Assembly: GCA_963971285.1 (NCBI GenBank)
Contig: OZ020260.1
Span: forward strand, 11,194,798 to 11,258,797
Reading direction: 5' to 3'
Length of the DNA stretch: 64,000 nt
DNA from: Astropecten irregularis
Taxonomy: Eukaryota > Echinodermata > Asteroidea > Paxillosida > Astropectinidae
How positions within the stretch are numbered: the first letter of the stretch is position 1; each line of letters begins with the position of its first letter. Under the pieces are notes generated by a model. That model saw only the letters and a list, made by a program, of their open reading frames with translations, searched no databases and was not told where the DNA came from. The translations under genes were made by a program, and so were the position numbers. Below are positions 20,766 through 32,456 of this stretch, piece by piece.

Positions 20766-23700
20766 GTGAGTCTATACACAACTACCCCGGGCATAAAACA
20801 CAAAAATGTTACCGCTGTACATTTCGAGGTTTTGGTGATTGATTAATGATTTTTTTGCTGATTTGAAGTTGTGATTGATAGATAAATAATGTAGCATTAA
20901 CAGGATTACAACGTAGGAAATATAGCTCATTTTCTAAGACTAAATGTATAACTGTGTGATGGCAGAGGAAATCTGAATTCAATCTTCAACACGGGAAGCC
21001 CAATTTTGTACCCAAATCTAATTTCATTCCTCGAAAAACAACAAGAAATATTCTTTATTCAAGGTACTGAGTATAATTTCATTTCTTTTTTAGCTGATGA
21101 GTTTTGCTTCATGATCACAGAATATGACAATGAGGATTTGTTAGTCATTTTGCTCAGATCATACCCGGGTGAAATGAAGGAATTTCAACTGATGGAATTT
21201 TAATTTGCTCCCCCGGAGAGGCCCAGGGGATTTGACAATCGATCTTTCTTTGACAATGCCCTCTTATAGTCTTCCCCCTTTCTTGCTCTGAAAAAGAGAC
21301 AATGTTCGATTTGAAATTTTCATCGAAGAGACGCAAAGGCTTATTTAAACAAATTGACGCTTTTGTCGCCAAAATGTTCGACCGCAGAAACACGTCATTT
21401 TCGGGCCAAATGTTGGCCTACGTATAGAATGTATATGTTATAGGTTATTTTGTATTTTTCATTTTACACCAATGTGTGAAGATTACTTCAAAATGCCATG
21501 ACAAAAGTCAGTTTGTCCCTATTGGGCCGGGACATCGTGGAAATATAACAGATCAAAATGTGTCCCCTTTTTCTAAACTTTAACAATCCATAAAATGATA
21601 TTGAGTGTGTTTTCATGCTGTACTTATGAATCACTTATTATAACATTCTGCATTCAAGCTTTGCAAAACTGAAACCATATCGGTGCGTGGTACGTACAGT
21701 ACATTACAGCTACTGAGTCCGTCTGGTATACGGAATAGTGGTTATGGGGGTCCACGCGTCTGTCGAAAATACCAAAAGGGACCTCACCTCGCGCCTGCGG
21801 TTGTGGAAGTTCGTTTGTGTACATTCAACCCACCCCTGTTATCTTTAATGGCACGCTTAACACCCCCCTACTTTGCGACAGGTGTGGTAGTGGTTTATTA
21901 TATTGATATAACTTTTTGTTTGGGGTATTCACTGATGGGGGGTAAATTTCAGCCAATTATTGTCCTCGGTCACAGTCCAAACACAAATAAATCTCAGCAG
22001 TCGTCATAAACACCCAACAACGATCCCAGATTAAAAATATGTCTTTTTGATTGTGGAGTGGGTCTTGCAATGTATATTTTTTTCAAGTAGGCATACAAAA
22101 GCGACATGTTCAAAACTGCATTCAGTTTTTGAACGTCTCAACAGTTTTCCCGATATAACACAAGGCAGGATATTAACTTTCAGAAATCAGTAACTCCATC
22201 AGTTCAGATCTCGATGGGGGAAACATGCACGATAACTGTTTGAATTGTTTTGGTAAATCGCAAACATTTCGCAACGGTTATGATGATGGATATTTCTTAA
22301 GTAGTACACGGTGTGTCAAACGTGTACTATATCATGGATGTAACACGAAAACACAAGAAGTATGTATCTGAGTGAAATTAATTCATCGTATAAACCTGAT
22401 AATTTTAAAGCACACACCATTCAGGGTACAAGTTTGGTTTTTATAAATACAAGACTAAAATCTGATAATATTGTACTGTGAAAGAATAGCACATCATGGT
22501 ATATGCATATAGGACTGAGTGTAATAATAATGAGATTATAATCAATGTAACTTTGCAATGAATAACAAGAAGTTCTGCCATAATTGTGAAATTCATTATT
22601 TACTCGCGACCACCTGTGGTTTGAAATCCATAAGGCGTTAAATAAATCGCACTCCACCAAGTGTATACTGCAGGCGTTATTTTAGCGTGTGTTACTTTCG
22701 TTTCTGCCCTAAAATAATGGGGATAGGTCTACTTTTTGCCAACCTGCCTAAATAGAGCAGTGTTACCGGCAGGAAATGTGCAAAATTAGGTTTTAAAACT
22801 TACAAGCCCTGTAAATAAACATCGGTATAAATTACAACCGTTTTTAAAAACAGTGTTGGAAAAAAGGATCCGCTTCATCTTACTTGTGTATCACATTGGT
22901 GCGTCGGAGAGGGGGGGGGGGGTGTTTATGTTTTACGATCGTAACTTCTGATTGCATTTTGCTAGATTCAATTTACGTTAAGGGCACTAAAACATAAACG
23001 ACACGGCCTTAGGAAAAAAAATCCCAGCGGTTGCTGGTAGAGCGACACACGGTTGGCTTCTGAATCACAAACGCCGCTACTACCAGCATTCTTAACAACA
23101 TGAAATTAACTGCTAGGCCATTTTCGGATTAATATCCAACAAAACAAAAGGATTATGTATTTTTTTTCTTTTTTCTTTGGGGGTCATTTTCATCTACCGT
23201 AATAACCGTGGAAAAAATCGATGGCTTAAAGAAACTAAAGACATACAAACCCACGACATTGTAAAGCAGAGTATGCCATTACTGCGCACCGCTATATAAT
23301 GTATACCGACATTGGTTAATGATTAAACCCGTGTTTTATTGTCCATGTTTGTAATTACAACTGGAATCAGTTTCATAGAGTATCTATATGCGTTTCTTTG
23401 CTAAATCAGCTGTATTTAACGATCCGACCAAACAAAACAGCAGTAAACACTTGAGAAAATAAAACAGGTTTGTTTGTCTAAGGCGGATTTTTTTGTTTGG
23501 AAGTTGTGTTTGCCGTTTCGAGAAAGAGAAATATTGGCAGAAATGTTTGTTTGATCAAAGCAATGTTAGTTTAATATTGGGGAGAGCAATAATACTTAGC
23601 CTCGTTTTATTTTTACAACAGGAAAACAATGTTTGCAACTGCTCATTGTAAACTTGGTCCTCAAGTTTCGATCAGAATCATATCTTATTTGAAGTCAGTT

Positions 23701-24281
23701 AATGATTGAAATATTATAATCGATTGTATTGTTTTAGTTTCAATTTATACTTTACCGTTCAGATCTTATACGATTGTATTTTCTGTTTTAGCTGAGAGGG
23801 CGTGGCACACGCCTTTATGTTAGTCATCGGGGACAAACTTGATTGAACAAGATAAAAATTGATTCGACTGATACTATAAACCAACTAATTAAAATGGCTT
23901 CCTCCATTTCAGTTTTATAGTGATATTACAAATCGAATATTGGTTTGTTGGATTTGTATTTTTGGGAGACGGTGCAATTTTGACTTGATTTTTATAGGGG
24001 AAACACTCTAGTGTATGGGATGGTTGGGGAGTAACACAGAGAACACTGATTGTTAATTCTGTAGCATGCTCCTTTGGAAGTTTGTCTTCTCGGTTCTAAA
24101 ACAGTGTGTTTATCACGATGTATAATGCGAGTTCACGGGCAAGACACGAGCGGGAATGGCAGGGCACGATCGCCGTGTTTGTGTTCGCCGAGAACCGCCG
24201 TTCTGCCCGTCTCGCTTGGTCGAGCCGTCGACAGCCAATCCATTTCACCATCTCGTTTTAATAACCTGTTTCGCTCCCCAG
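20766..24281 (+). other. gfi1: gfi1 intron 1 (phase 1)
   Basis: 3516 bp, GTGAGT..CCCAG. Mostly AT-rich without recognised repeats. A small imperfect inverted repeat (TGCTGGTAG near 23032 and CTACCAGCA near 23080) is present. The polypyrimidine-rich acceptor TGTTTCGCTCCCCAG ends at 24281. Confidence 0.75.
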
Positions 24282-24560
24282 AGCTACCCGTCGGCTGCGA
24301 GTCGGAGATTGAACGAGTCGGAGTCGCTGGACCGTACGAAGCGTCAGCGGTGCCCGGGAAACAGCACAGCCCGACTCTCAGCATCGACCACCGGCTGGGT
24401 GAACTGACTGGGGCACGGAGAGGTCCCCTCCCAGGGCCCATCACAATCCTCCCATGTGCCTTACCCATGGGCTATCCACCGCCGCGACCACTCAGCAGCC
24501 CGAGTCAACGATGGCCCAGTGAAATATCCAGCTATGACATCCCTTCGCCGCCTGCCAATG
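24282..24560 (+). CDS. gfi1: gfi1 coding exon 2: proline-rich linker (predicted)
   Basis: 279 nt (93 codons), residues 41-133 plus one base of codon 134. It is bounded by a clean acceptor (CGCTCCCCAG) and donor (CAATG|GTAATT), both phase 1, in frame with exons 1 and 3. The product is rich in Pro, Ser and Gly (PMGYPPPRPLSSPSQRW, SSYDIPSPPANG), like the poorly conserved middle region of GFI1 proteins, which has no enzymatic domain. A competing open frame on the same strand (PQSYPSAASRRLNE) stops at 24407 and does not fit the phase of exon 1. Because the length is divisible by three, skipping would keep the frame. Support is from splice phase, openness and composition, not homology, so this is the least certain exon. 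Confidence 0.68.
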
Positions 24561-24653
24561 GTAATTAAAGCTCTTTTGCCTCAAACCCCATCTCCACATT
24601 GTCTCTGTTTTACGACGATCCTCTGCCATTTGGCCCCGGCAAACACGGCTTGT

Positions 24654-24749
24654 AATCACGGGCAAAATCAGTCCTTTCCCCGGCAATCACCAGCATTCAA
24701 ATCCCACACGGGCCATAAGCGGGCACCGGCGATGCAGACGCGCAATCAC
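24654..24749 (+). promoter_or_regulatory. Cluster of three AATCAC motifs (candidate GFI1-binding sites)
   Basis: AATCAC occurs at 24654-24659, 24685-24690 and 24744-24749, all on the + strand. Contexts are TAATCACGGGCA, CAATCACCAGCA and CAATCACGCAG. AATC is the invariant core recognised by GFI1 fingers 3-5, and AATCAC-A/T-GCA its preferred extension. Vertebrate GFI1 represses its own gene, so an intronic autoregulatory element is plausible here, but no binding data can be inferred. Confidence 0.35.
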
Positions 24750-25204
24750 GCAGTTTCGCGAGACGGGAGGAAAAACGAGCCTAGTTTTCTGGTAATAGTT
24801 TGAGTGCTTAACAAATCTGAATTACCGTTAACTAGTCCCGTGGGCCTACCGGGGCCAAATAACATCGGGATCCCGTATACCGTCTTGAGGCTCGTTTCGA
24901 TCCGTTCCCCTTCTCTCATACCGTGAACGACAGCCGAGCGAAATCGTACCTGATTGGTGCACTCGATCGCGCATCAGGCAGCGAAACTGGCTTTGGACCA
25001 AGCTAGCATCACCGGAAACCAATTACGTGATTGTCAATTACTTCAGCAATGTTATAATTAGCAGTTGAGCAATAAAGCCCTCTATAAACTAAACAAGCAA
25101 AAGCGCGTCCTATGCTTATTACTGCATCGCATGCAACTGGCTATATAGAAAACAGGTTTAAAATAACTGAGTAAACTGTGTATCGGTTATTTTCATTTAG
25201 TTAA

Positions 25205-25557
25205 AAAGTACAGTACAGAATGGTAACATACCCAAACAGAAATTTTCACAGATTTATGTATAACTTATATGAAGATGATGCTTGTAAGAAACACAATCTT
25301 AAAATATTTCGCCTGAAATAGTGTATTTATCCAGAAATTAGTCAAACAAAGACCGAAAGCAGTTTTAATTTCGGGGTAAGATCAAAACCATTTTTTAAGT
25401 TTAATTAAGAAAAATTGAGTCGAGTTTTCGCTATAGTGACTCAGATGTCCGATTGAGCTCAAATTTTCACAGCTTTATTATTTCATGTACATGTTTGATC
25501 CGAAAAATCTTTGTGAGGGCTGTTCTACGACCTTTACCAATCATTTGTATCGTACCT
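25205..25557 (+). mobile_element. Subfamily B TTAA element, copy 1
   Basis: TTAA lies at 25201-25204 and 25558-25561. Half of the body matches family A (TGTATTTATCCAGAAATTAG, GGTAACATACC). The other half is B-specific (GACTCAGATGTCCGATTGAG, CATGTACATGTTTGATC, CCTTTACCAATCATTTGTA). It sits in gfi1 intron 2. Confidence 0.8.
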
Positions 25558-26671
25558 TTAAAGCTTATTTCAATTTCTCCAGCCCAAAGAAACATCAGTG
25601 AAGACTAATTACATACACCATTTCAGATAACAAAATATCAAATCAAATACATTGTAGCCAGTAAAATGTTTTAAAAACATTTATCGGACTGTCACGAAGC
25701 ACGAGTATTGGCCAATACACACTATGTCCACGGTACTGCGCACGCATCCTCCTTCATAATACCATTTCCTTTCTATATCTTTATTGTCATAATTACATGT
25801 TTATCTAACAAATATGATTACAAAGAAGCGACACTGGTACAGAAAACAACAGCTAACATGTCCTTCTATAACATCTCATCTTATGTAAAGATATTCAGAG
25901 CTAAATCCCTGATTTCAGACATGAACTTTTGTTTTTAATAATTCTCCATGCGCAACGTACATCGGCATGTGTTCATAAAAAACCACCAACTCATTGACGC
26001 TTGGTCACCAAAGCGAAAAGTTCCTACAAACACAATATTTTAAATTCCACCTCCAAAAAAAAAAAAAAATACCATGCATAACAGCGGTTGGATGATTTAT
26101 TTGTTTTTTTCATATTCTGATATTATTTTTTTTTCACCCTCTATAACTAACTGTATTCCGGAAGAATCTAATTGAACTCGAGGATCTTCCTCCGTGCTTG
26201 GCTGGGCGGTTGATGGGAAGAAACAGCGCCTTCGCCAGGCACCAACGCGCAGCCAAAGTCCGCTGCAGATTTCCTCTCCGTATTTGCTTTTCCCTCTCTC
26301 AAAAAACAGATCTTGATATGAGAAAATCGCGTGTAAGCATTTGAGACCGTGATTGCGTACGATACGTCCAATTAATACGCTACCTGCTCTTCGATAAGAA
26401 AAACAGATGTTGGTAGGGGGGACTCCTTGGAACGGGTGAATGAATGACTGGCTGCCTCGGCAGGCAAATGTCATTTTAACGGATTCCTTATAACCAGTCA
26501 TTGCGATGGGTGCACGGGCCCTTTATTTTACTGCTGTATATCGACGCGCAAGTTACATTTCAAATCATTCAATGTTTGAACTTGCTTAACCTGGTCAGAA
26601 ACTGCGGTGCTGATGACCGATTGAAACATATCAGTCGGAGTGTCTTCTGAAGTAGTTTATGAACAGAAATA

Positions 26672-27036
26672 AATCATCGTCCACGACTGGTAAAGGTCAC
26701 AAAACAGCACTCAGACTTTATCTGATCAAACATGTACATGAAATAACAAACGTGTGCAAATTTGAGCTCAATCGGACATCTGAGTCACGAGAAAATAGTC
26801 AAAACCCGACTCAATTTTTGTTATAAAACATAAAGAATGGTTTTGATCTTACCCCGTGATCAAAACTGTTTTCGGTCTTTGTTTTACTAATTTCTTGATA
26901 ATTATACCGTTTCAGACTGAAATATGTTAACGGTATGTTTCTACCAGCATCATTCTCATTTCCTGAAAGTTATACATGTACATAAATCCGTCAACATTTC
27001 TGTTTGGGCATATTACTAATCCTGTGCTGTACCATT
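26672..27036 (-). mobile_element. Subfamily B TTAA element, copy 2
   Basis: Inverted relative to the copy 1.1 kb upstream. It contains GGTAAAGGTCAC, GAGCTCAATCGGACATCTGA and TTACGGT-like family motifs, ending near CCTGTGCTGTACC. The termini are eroded and TTAA duplications are not clear. The pair forms a potential inverted repeat within intron 2. Confidence 0.75.
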
Positions 27037-27834
27037 ACAGGAAACAAATTTCTTGTCTTTTCTGTTAACACCACTATCAGAATAGGTGTGTACAAATAAA
27101 CCTAATCCACGATCTTCGTATATCGTGGACGTCGCTGGTGATTATGAAGATGCACAATATTTTTAATTTCTAAATTACCGATAGTCTAATGAGCCTGGGG
27201 GTAATAAAGCGAGCCGTATATGAAACCAGTAAGCAGCGACCACGCATGCATGCCGATCGCAGAATCATCATCAGAGTTATTAAGCACAGGCAAAAAGATT
27301 GGCTTTTGACTATATCATCATCAATGTGTGTACACAATGTGTGAGCTTGGTGCGATTTGGCCTGATTCGGGGAAAAAGGTTAGAAATTGGTGCTTTACCA
27401 AGTATGCACTTAATCGCGGCTTCAATACCGAGCGGTAATGAGCATCAATGCTGGCTGGTTGGAGTGGTCACAGTGGCGATTAATCAAATTACTGCCTCAA
27501 CAATCTTGAGGACGTCTGGGGTTTGGGCTGCACCTTTCTTCTCGCCGCATTTATTGTTTCAAATCATCCCCGATCCCGCAGTATGATTATTTCCGTAACA
27601 ACCCTTGAGAAATTGCCGGGGTTCTTTCAAAGGCAAGGTTTTCATAATACTGTATGAACTGGATTTTGTTTGGCCTTTCACACCGGCCGGTGGGGCTCAA
27701 AGATCTGTCGTCACTTCTTCATGAGAGGTTAGATCCTCCGAAGTAATTTGTTCCACGCGTCAACCGTGGATCAACTTTACAGCTCTTAATAGCGCTTGGC
27801 ATGATTTAATGGCCTAATATTTTGCCTTCCTCAG

Positions 27835-28500
27835 GTTTCATCAGCCGTGAAATGTCGGAGTTGCTGAAAGACGGCCGGCTGAGCTACACGGACGTCTACA
27901 GGGCCCGCTTCGCTCAGATCGAGAAGGATCTGCTCAAATCTTTTTCCCTGGAGGACCTGAACTGGTACCGGAGCAAACTTGGGGTGACGGTGCCGACCTA
28001 CCCGGCCACCCTCCCCGCGTCTGCACCGTTCCGGCCCCACGGCTTCATCACGACCGACCGCCAACCCTTGCAGAGAAGGTACTCCTCGGACTCGGAGGAA
28101 CAGCTCCGAGCCGAGCGGAAGCTGTTCTCTCCCTCACCCCCGCTCTGTGGGTCCCCGGGCCAGCACGGCACCTTCACCTGTCTGGACTGCGACAAGGTGT
28201 TCAGCACGCCCCACGGGCTGGAGGTGCACGTCCGGCGGTCGCACAGCGGTAAGAGACCCTATGCCTGCGACCTCTGCCACAAGACCTTCGGCCACGCCGT
28301 CAGTCTGAGCCAGCACCGGGCAGTCCACAGCCAGGAGAGGTCATTCCACTGCAAGCAGTGCGGCAAGACCTTCAAGAGATCCTCCACCCTGTCAACCCAC
28401 ATGCTCATCCACTCAGACACCAGACCCTACCCCTGCGAGTACTGTGGCAAGAGGTTCCACCAGAAATCAGACATGAAGAAGCACACGTATATCCACACAG
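27835..28500 (+). CDS. gfi1: gfi1 coding exon 3: helical segment and zinc fingers 1-4
   Basis: 666 nt (222 codons), residues 134-355. Acceptor CCTTCCTCAG|GT, donor CACAG|GTAAGC, both phase 1. Residues 135-186 are charged and likely helical ([28 protein letters not shown]). Four C2H2 fingers follow: ZF1 247-270 (Cys249, Cys252, His265, His270; [16 protein letters not shown]), ZF2 276-298 ([12 protein letters not shown]), ZF3 304-326 ([12 protein letters not shown]) and ZF4 332-354 ([12 protein letters not shown]). These fingertips are nearly identical to vertebrate GFI1/GFI1B. In that family fingers 3-5 contact the AATC core, while 1, 2 and 6 have other or modulatory roles. The linkers SQERS and SDTRP are also GFI1-typical. 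Codon use is GC-rich relative to the flanking DNA. The identification is secure. Confidence 0.97.
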
Positions 28501-29085
28501 GTAAGCCACAAACTCCAAACATTAACTCTTTGAAACCACCTCCCATCCCAAGTCCTATCAGAAAAGAAAAGCCAAATCATCTTCCATCTTCCCAAAACTC
28601 GCCACTCAGAGGCTATCACCAATACCATGATGCTTAAAAGGAAGCAAAAAGCACTAAGAATAAGATTACAAACACAAATTGGGAAACAGACCATCAAAGT
28701 CCACCATAAAATCCTAAATCTGGTATGACGAATCCCCCCAAAATGGGCGGGGAATGAGAGAATACTGTGTGGGGGAGTGTTTGCTATTTGAGACGGATGT
28801 GGGTGCGGTGAAGATGCGGTGTGAAAGAGAGGAAATCGAAATGATGTGATCCACTTAAGAGATAGATAGAGTATAGGGTTAGAGGTAATGCCTTCCGCAG
28901 GAAATGCATTTTGCCTCGGGCAAGTATTAGCTATCGACCAGGAACCCACGGCACCCAAACAAAAATCAATGTCACAGGTATTGTCCGCTGCCTAGCCAGG
29001 ACCCCCGAAGCCGGTTACCCATCGATAGCCGGCAATTGTTGCTGCATCCGTTGGAGTATGCCCAAGCCCTGCCCCTCCCAGATCA

Positions 29086-29219
29086 GGGGTCGATTTCACC
29101 AAACTCATCGTAACTTATACTATCAATCGTAGGACTTGTGATGCATTGCAACCCTACGTATGGGTTGTCTTTCGTAACTTGAGTTGCGATCGATCGTAGG
29201 GCTTCGTGAAATCGACCCC
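29086..29219. mobile_element. Foldback family D, copy 2
   Basis: The ends GGGGTCGATTTCACC and GTGAAATCGACCCC are complementary. The interior has ACTCATCGTAACTTA, TGATGCATTGCA and GATCGATCGTAGGG. About 134 bp, non-coding. Confidence 0.85.
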
Positions 29220-30174
29220 AGCTCCCTGTCGTGTCACTCATCCAAGTTCCTGGGAATAAAGCAAGGAGGCCTTAGCGTCTTAAGGAGATTCAATCATTAT
29301 CAGGACAGGCCGTCAACAAGTTTTTACAAAAACCCCGACAAGATTAGGGACTCATCGTGGTGAGGGTTGACGCTCATTAAAGATTTAAGGATTCTGTTGG
29401 GTTTCTTCCTATTGTGGTTATCTTGCCCTGGGGTTATGTATTGAGCCGGATGCAATCCTGGGGGTACAACAACCACTGCTGAGAACCTCTCCCAACCAAC
29501 ACGAAAACACAGATACGATTTAAGGTCTAATTAGTCAGTCACTCTTTTCAAACAATACCTTAAGTCCATTATCCCCACATAGAGGGGGAACTTGTATTGG
29601 TCAGGTTTTCCTGACAGACAAGGCAATCACGGTTTTCCCTGTAAGATTCTCTGCGGTTATACAATCAGGTCAGGCTGGAAGAACACACACAAAAACTCCT
29701 CCCTGGAACACAAGCGTCCAATCTCAGCGTTTAAATCCTGAACAAGACTCGGCTTAAGATGGTCAAAAGAGGAACTGTAATGACATGATGCATGACTAGA
29801 TGATGACATCACCGCAGAAAGATGCTTGTATTGTCCCCCTCCAACCAACCCCTTACAAGCACCTTGTGAGTGCATTCCCCCATCAATAGCCGAACAAGCC
29901 CTCTCTCTTACCCAATGAATCCATAGCAGGCTTGTTCGGACAAGTGCATCAGTTTAGCACAAGCTTTCAGACATCATACAATGTACTGATAACGCACAAA
30001 CCACAGAGAGAGAGAACACTATCCACAAAGTCCTCAACCAAAGAAGCTGACTACCACGAAGAAGAAAGCCCTTAATCCTCTCAACTGACAATAGTGCACC
30101 AGCATTCCCATGTAATTCACAACAAGAGATATAACACAAAGTAGACCCAAACAGAAAACCGGTTTGGAGAGCTA

Positions 30175-30428
30175 AGCAGAGTGTGCGCTGTCAACAATTT
30201 CTGTATTAATATTTCCAGTAACGTGATGCCCAGGTTGGGCAACACACTTGGGCAATATGGGCCCTGTGTACACTAGCAACATCATGGCCAACATGTTACC
30301 GAGATGTTGCTGCGACATGTTACCCAACTCGTTTTGCTCTGCATGTGTACATTGACAGCATTTTCAGCAACGACGTACCTGGGCAGCATGTTACCGAAAT
30401 TGTTGACAGTGCATGTACACTCTGCTTT
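30175..30428. mobile_element. Foldback family F, copy 1
   Basis: Left AAGCAGAGTG then GCGCTGTCAACA; right TGTTGACAGTG then ACTCTGCTTT. Between them are repeated ACATGTTACCGAGATG-type blocks and GGGCCCTGTGTACACTAGCA, all matching the copy at 39961-40206. Confidence 0.8.
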
Positions 30429-30514
30429 AGAGAAACCAAATCTTTAAAACTTTTTACAAATCCAACAATATGTATGAAAACAATTGCAAAAGGAACTTAG
30501 GAACATTATGAGGT

Positions 30515-30664
30515 AGAATGAGTAAGGCTTGCGGTGACACCATGTATAATACTCTTTTAGGAAGATGTGTGGTCCTGAATTTTGTCCACATCGGTACTTC
30601 TCAGGACCACACATCTTCCTAAATGAGTATTATACATGATGTCACCGCGAGCCTTACTCATTCT
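30515..30664. repeat. Near-perfect 64-bp-arm hairpin (inverted retroelement ends)
   Basis: The left arm 30515-30578 pairs with the right arm 30601-30664 with three mismatches in 64 positions, leaving a 22-nt loop. The arm contains GAATGAGTAAGGCTTGCGGT and GAAGATGTGTGGTCCTGA. The right arm plus CCACCATGC just beyond resembles 33468-33560, so this looks like two inverted copies of one retroelement end. The hairpin would be transcribed in gfi1 intron 3. Confidence 0.9.
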
Positions 30665-31526
30665 AGTCTCTCCACCATGCAAAACTTCAAACCTTATTTA
30701 TTATGAGGAAGCATTTATCCTACGATTTGTACTCATCTGATTCAATAATATCAATTAACTTATGCTACAATTCAAGAAAGACCGTATAACACCATGCTCC
30801 TACAACCTGTCTGAATATGAACAGTGATTCAGGCAATATCCATGCAGGAAAGCCAAAAAACAACAACAAAACTCAACAGAATTTAGCCCAAATCAGTTGG
30901 AAACAGGTACCAATATGCCTTTAAAGCCAGGCTTTGGCGCTTTCTAAAGCCACACCGATCAATCAACATTAATAACGAAACAAAATTCTGTCAACCAAAA
31001 TCATAGTCACCATCGTGTTCAATACAAAGATTTGCCTTAGCAAATATATCGCATGGTCACCTATAATGATATGGGAATTTCGATTTCTGTTAGGGTACCA
31101 AAAAAAATGAATATATGAATCCTATCACATTAATTCCTGGTGCAAAATAATGCGGGTTGTATAAGCTAGTGAAAAGAACGGATGGTAAGCCGCGAAATAA
31201 TTCACGGAAAAAAAGCGAGAAGAAAATGAAACATTTCAATCGTATATTTAAAATGTGAGAGGGGAAAAGAAATTAATATGCATGAGGGATTAGAGCTGTA
31301 AGATATATAACTTTATTGCACTGGTGTCGTACGGTCTCCACTTGAATATAAATGACATGGCACCATATTGAGAGAAAGTAAAATGGATTCTGAAATGGAT
31401 TCTGAATTCGGCCGAAATAAAGGAATAAAGCTGAATAAATGACCATTGATTATCATTGATAATTTATCGTATTGAAATCAAACCATCATTGGGGATTCCG
31501 TCTGAGTCAAAAATGCAGTGAAGAAA

Positions 31527-31580
31527 CCAGGCGCGGTTCTAGAGCCAATATTTTTTTTTTAGAACCAGAACCGCGCCTGG
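31527..31580. repeat. Hairpin with 14-bp GC-rich perfect stem
   Basis: CCAGGCGCGGTTCT (31527-31540) is exactly complementary to 31567-31580. The 26-nt loop holds a run of ten T residues. Non-coding; origin unknown. Confidence 0.85.
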
Positions 31581-31659
31581 AAGATACGATCAGTTATTGA
31601 CGCAAACAGAAACAAATACCTAAAGGGGTGACCGCAAAATCGCTTGTAGACACCAAAAC

Positions 31660-31745
31660 CCATGATCTACATGTTGGTATAGGCGGGGTTTGAACCCAGA
31701 CCACAGCGATGAAAGACCGTAAGAGGATATAAGCCAACCTTCACA
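31660..31745 (-). mobile_element. tRNA-like B-box remnant (possible SINE)
   Basis: The reverse strand contains GGTTCAAACCC, fitting the pol III B box GGTTCNANNCC. TTGGCTTATATCC stands about 40 nt upstream in A-box position. No cloverleaf closes and no second copy was noticed in the window. Confidence 0.35.
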
Positions 31746-32220
31746 ACGAAGTTCACTTCCGACTGCTCATAACTAGAGCAATAATAACACACTTATCATT
31801 ATAAACGCCATTTTCTGAAGCGAATCGTTTTCAAATCCGCAGACGATATCATTTAATGTTCACGCTCGCAACATTCGTACATTATTACATGCGACAGATT
31901 TCAAGGAAAATATTCTCTCTCTGTTGGGGTTTGAAACATGGAACGGCCGTCTGAAAAGATTGTATTCTTTTCATGCAAAGGCCGTCTGGTTGCGATAAGC
32001 ACCGCGTAAGTCGGGCAGCGTTTTAGGGTAAGATGAGTATCGCTTTCCGCGCGAGTCGAGGAGGAGGCGTTGGGAAACAAGTGACAAGGAGATGGTAATT
32101 GGATGCTTACACGGAGAAAGTAATAGATAGGGGAGGGGGCGTGGAAGTGGTGGGCGGGAAGGTGACATCAAAATCCAATTCTGGGTCGTTATCGAAACTA
32201 GTGATTGTATTACAATCTCG

Positions 32221-32456
32221 GGGGCCAATTTCACGGCGCTGCTTAGCACAAAAAAATTGCTAAGCATGACATTTCTGTCTTAATAAAAAACACCAAATTT
32301 CCAAGCGTTGTGTATCGCTTGGGATTGTTCTTAGGCTGTTGTTCGCTGACCATGAATATCAAATTAAAATGTTAACGGTGGTTTGTTTTATTGAGCACTG
32401 AGACATTTTTGTGCTAAGCAAATTTCTATGCTTAGCAGCTCCTTGAAATTGGCCCC
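32221..32456. mobile_element. Foldback family E, copy 1
   Basis: Ends GGGGCCAATTTCAC and TGAAATTGGCCCC, extending as imperfect inverted repeats through GCTGCTTAGCA. The interior has TTCTGTCTTAATAAA and CTGTTGTTCGCTGACCATGA, shared with 53119-53543. It lies in gfi1 intron 3. Confidence 0.85.

Larger units (their letters stand above)
24561..27834 (+). other. gfi1: gfi1 intron 2 (phase 1)
   Basis: 3274 bp, GTAATT..CCTCAG. The first 400 bp are GC-richer and hold a cluster of AATCAC motifs. Two subfamily B TTAA elements lie at 25205-25557 and 26672-27036. The acceptor is TTTTGCCTTCCTCAG. Confidence 0.75.

Noticed and set aside
23031..23090. tRNA-like or structured RNA around TGCTGGTAG..CTACCAGCA in intron 1
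   Set aside because: Short imperfect inverted repeat with no B box and no second copy seen.
24156..24407. Alternative frame through exon 2 (PQSYPSAASRRLNE)
   Set aside because: It requires a phase-0 entry incompatible with the exon 1 donor and stops at 24407.
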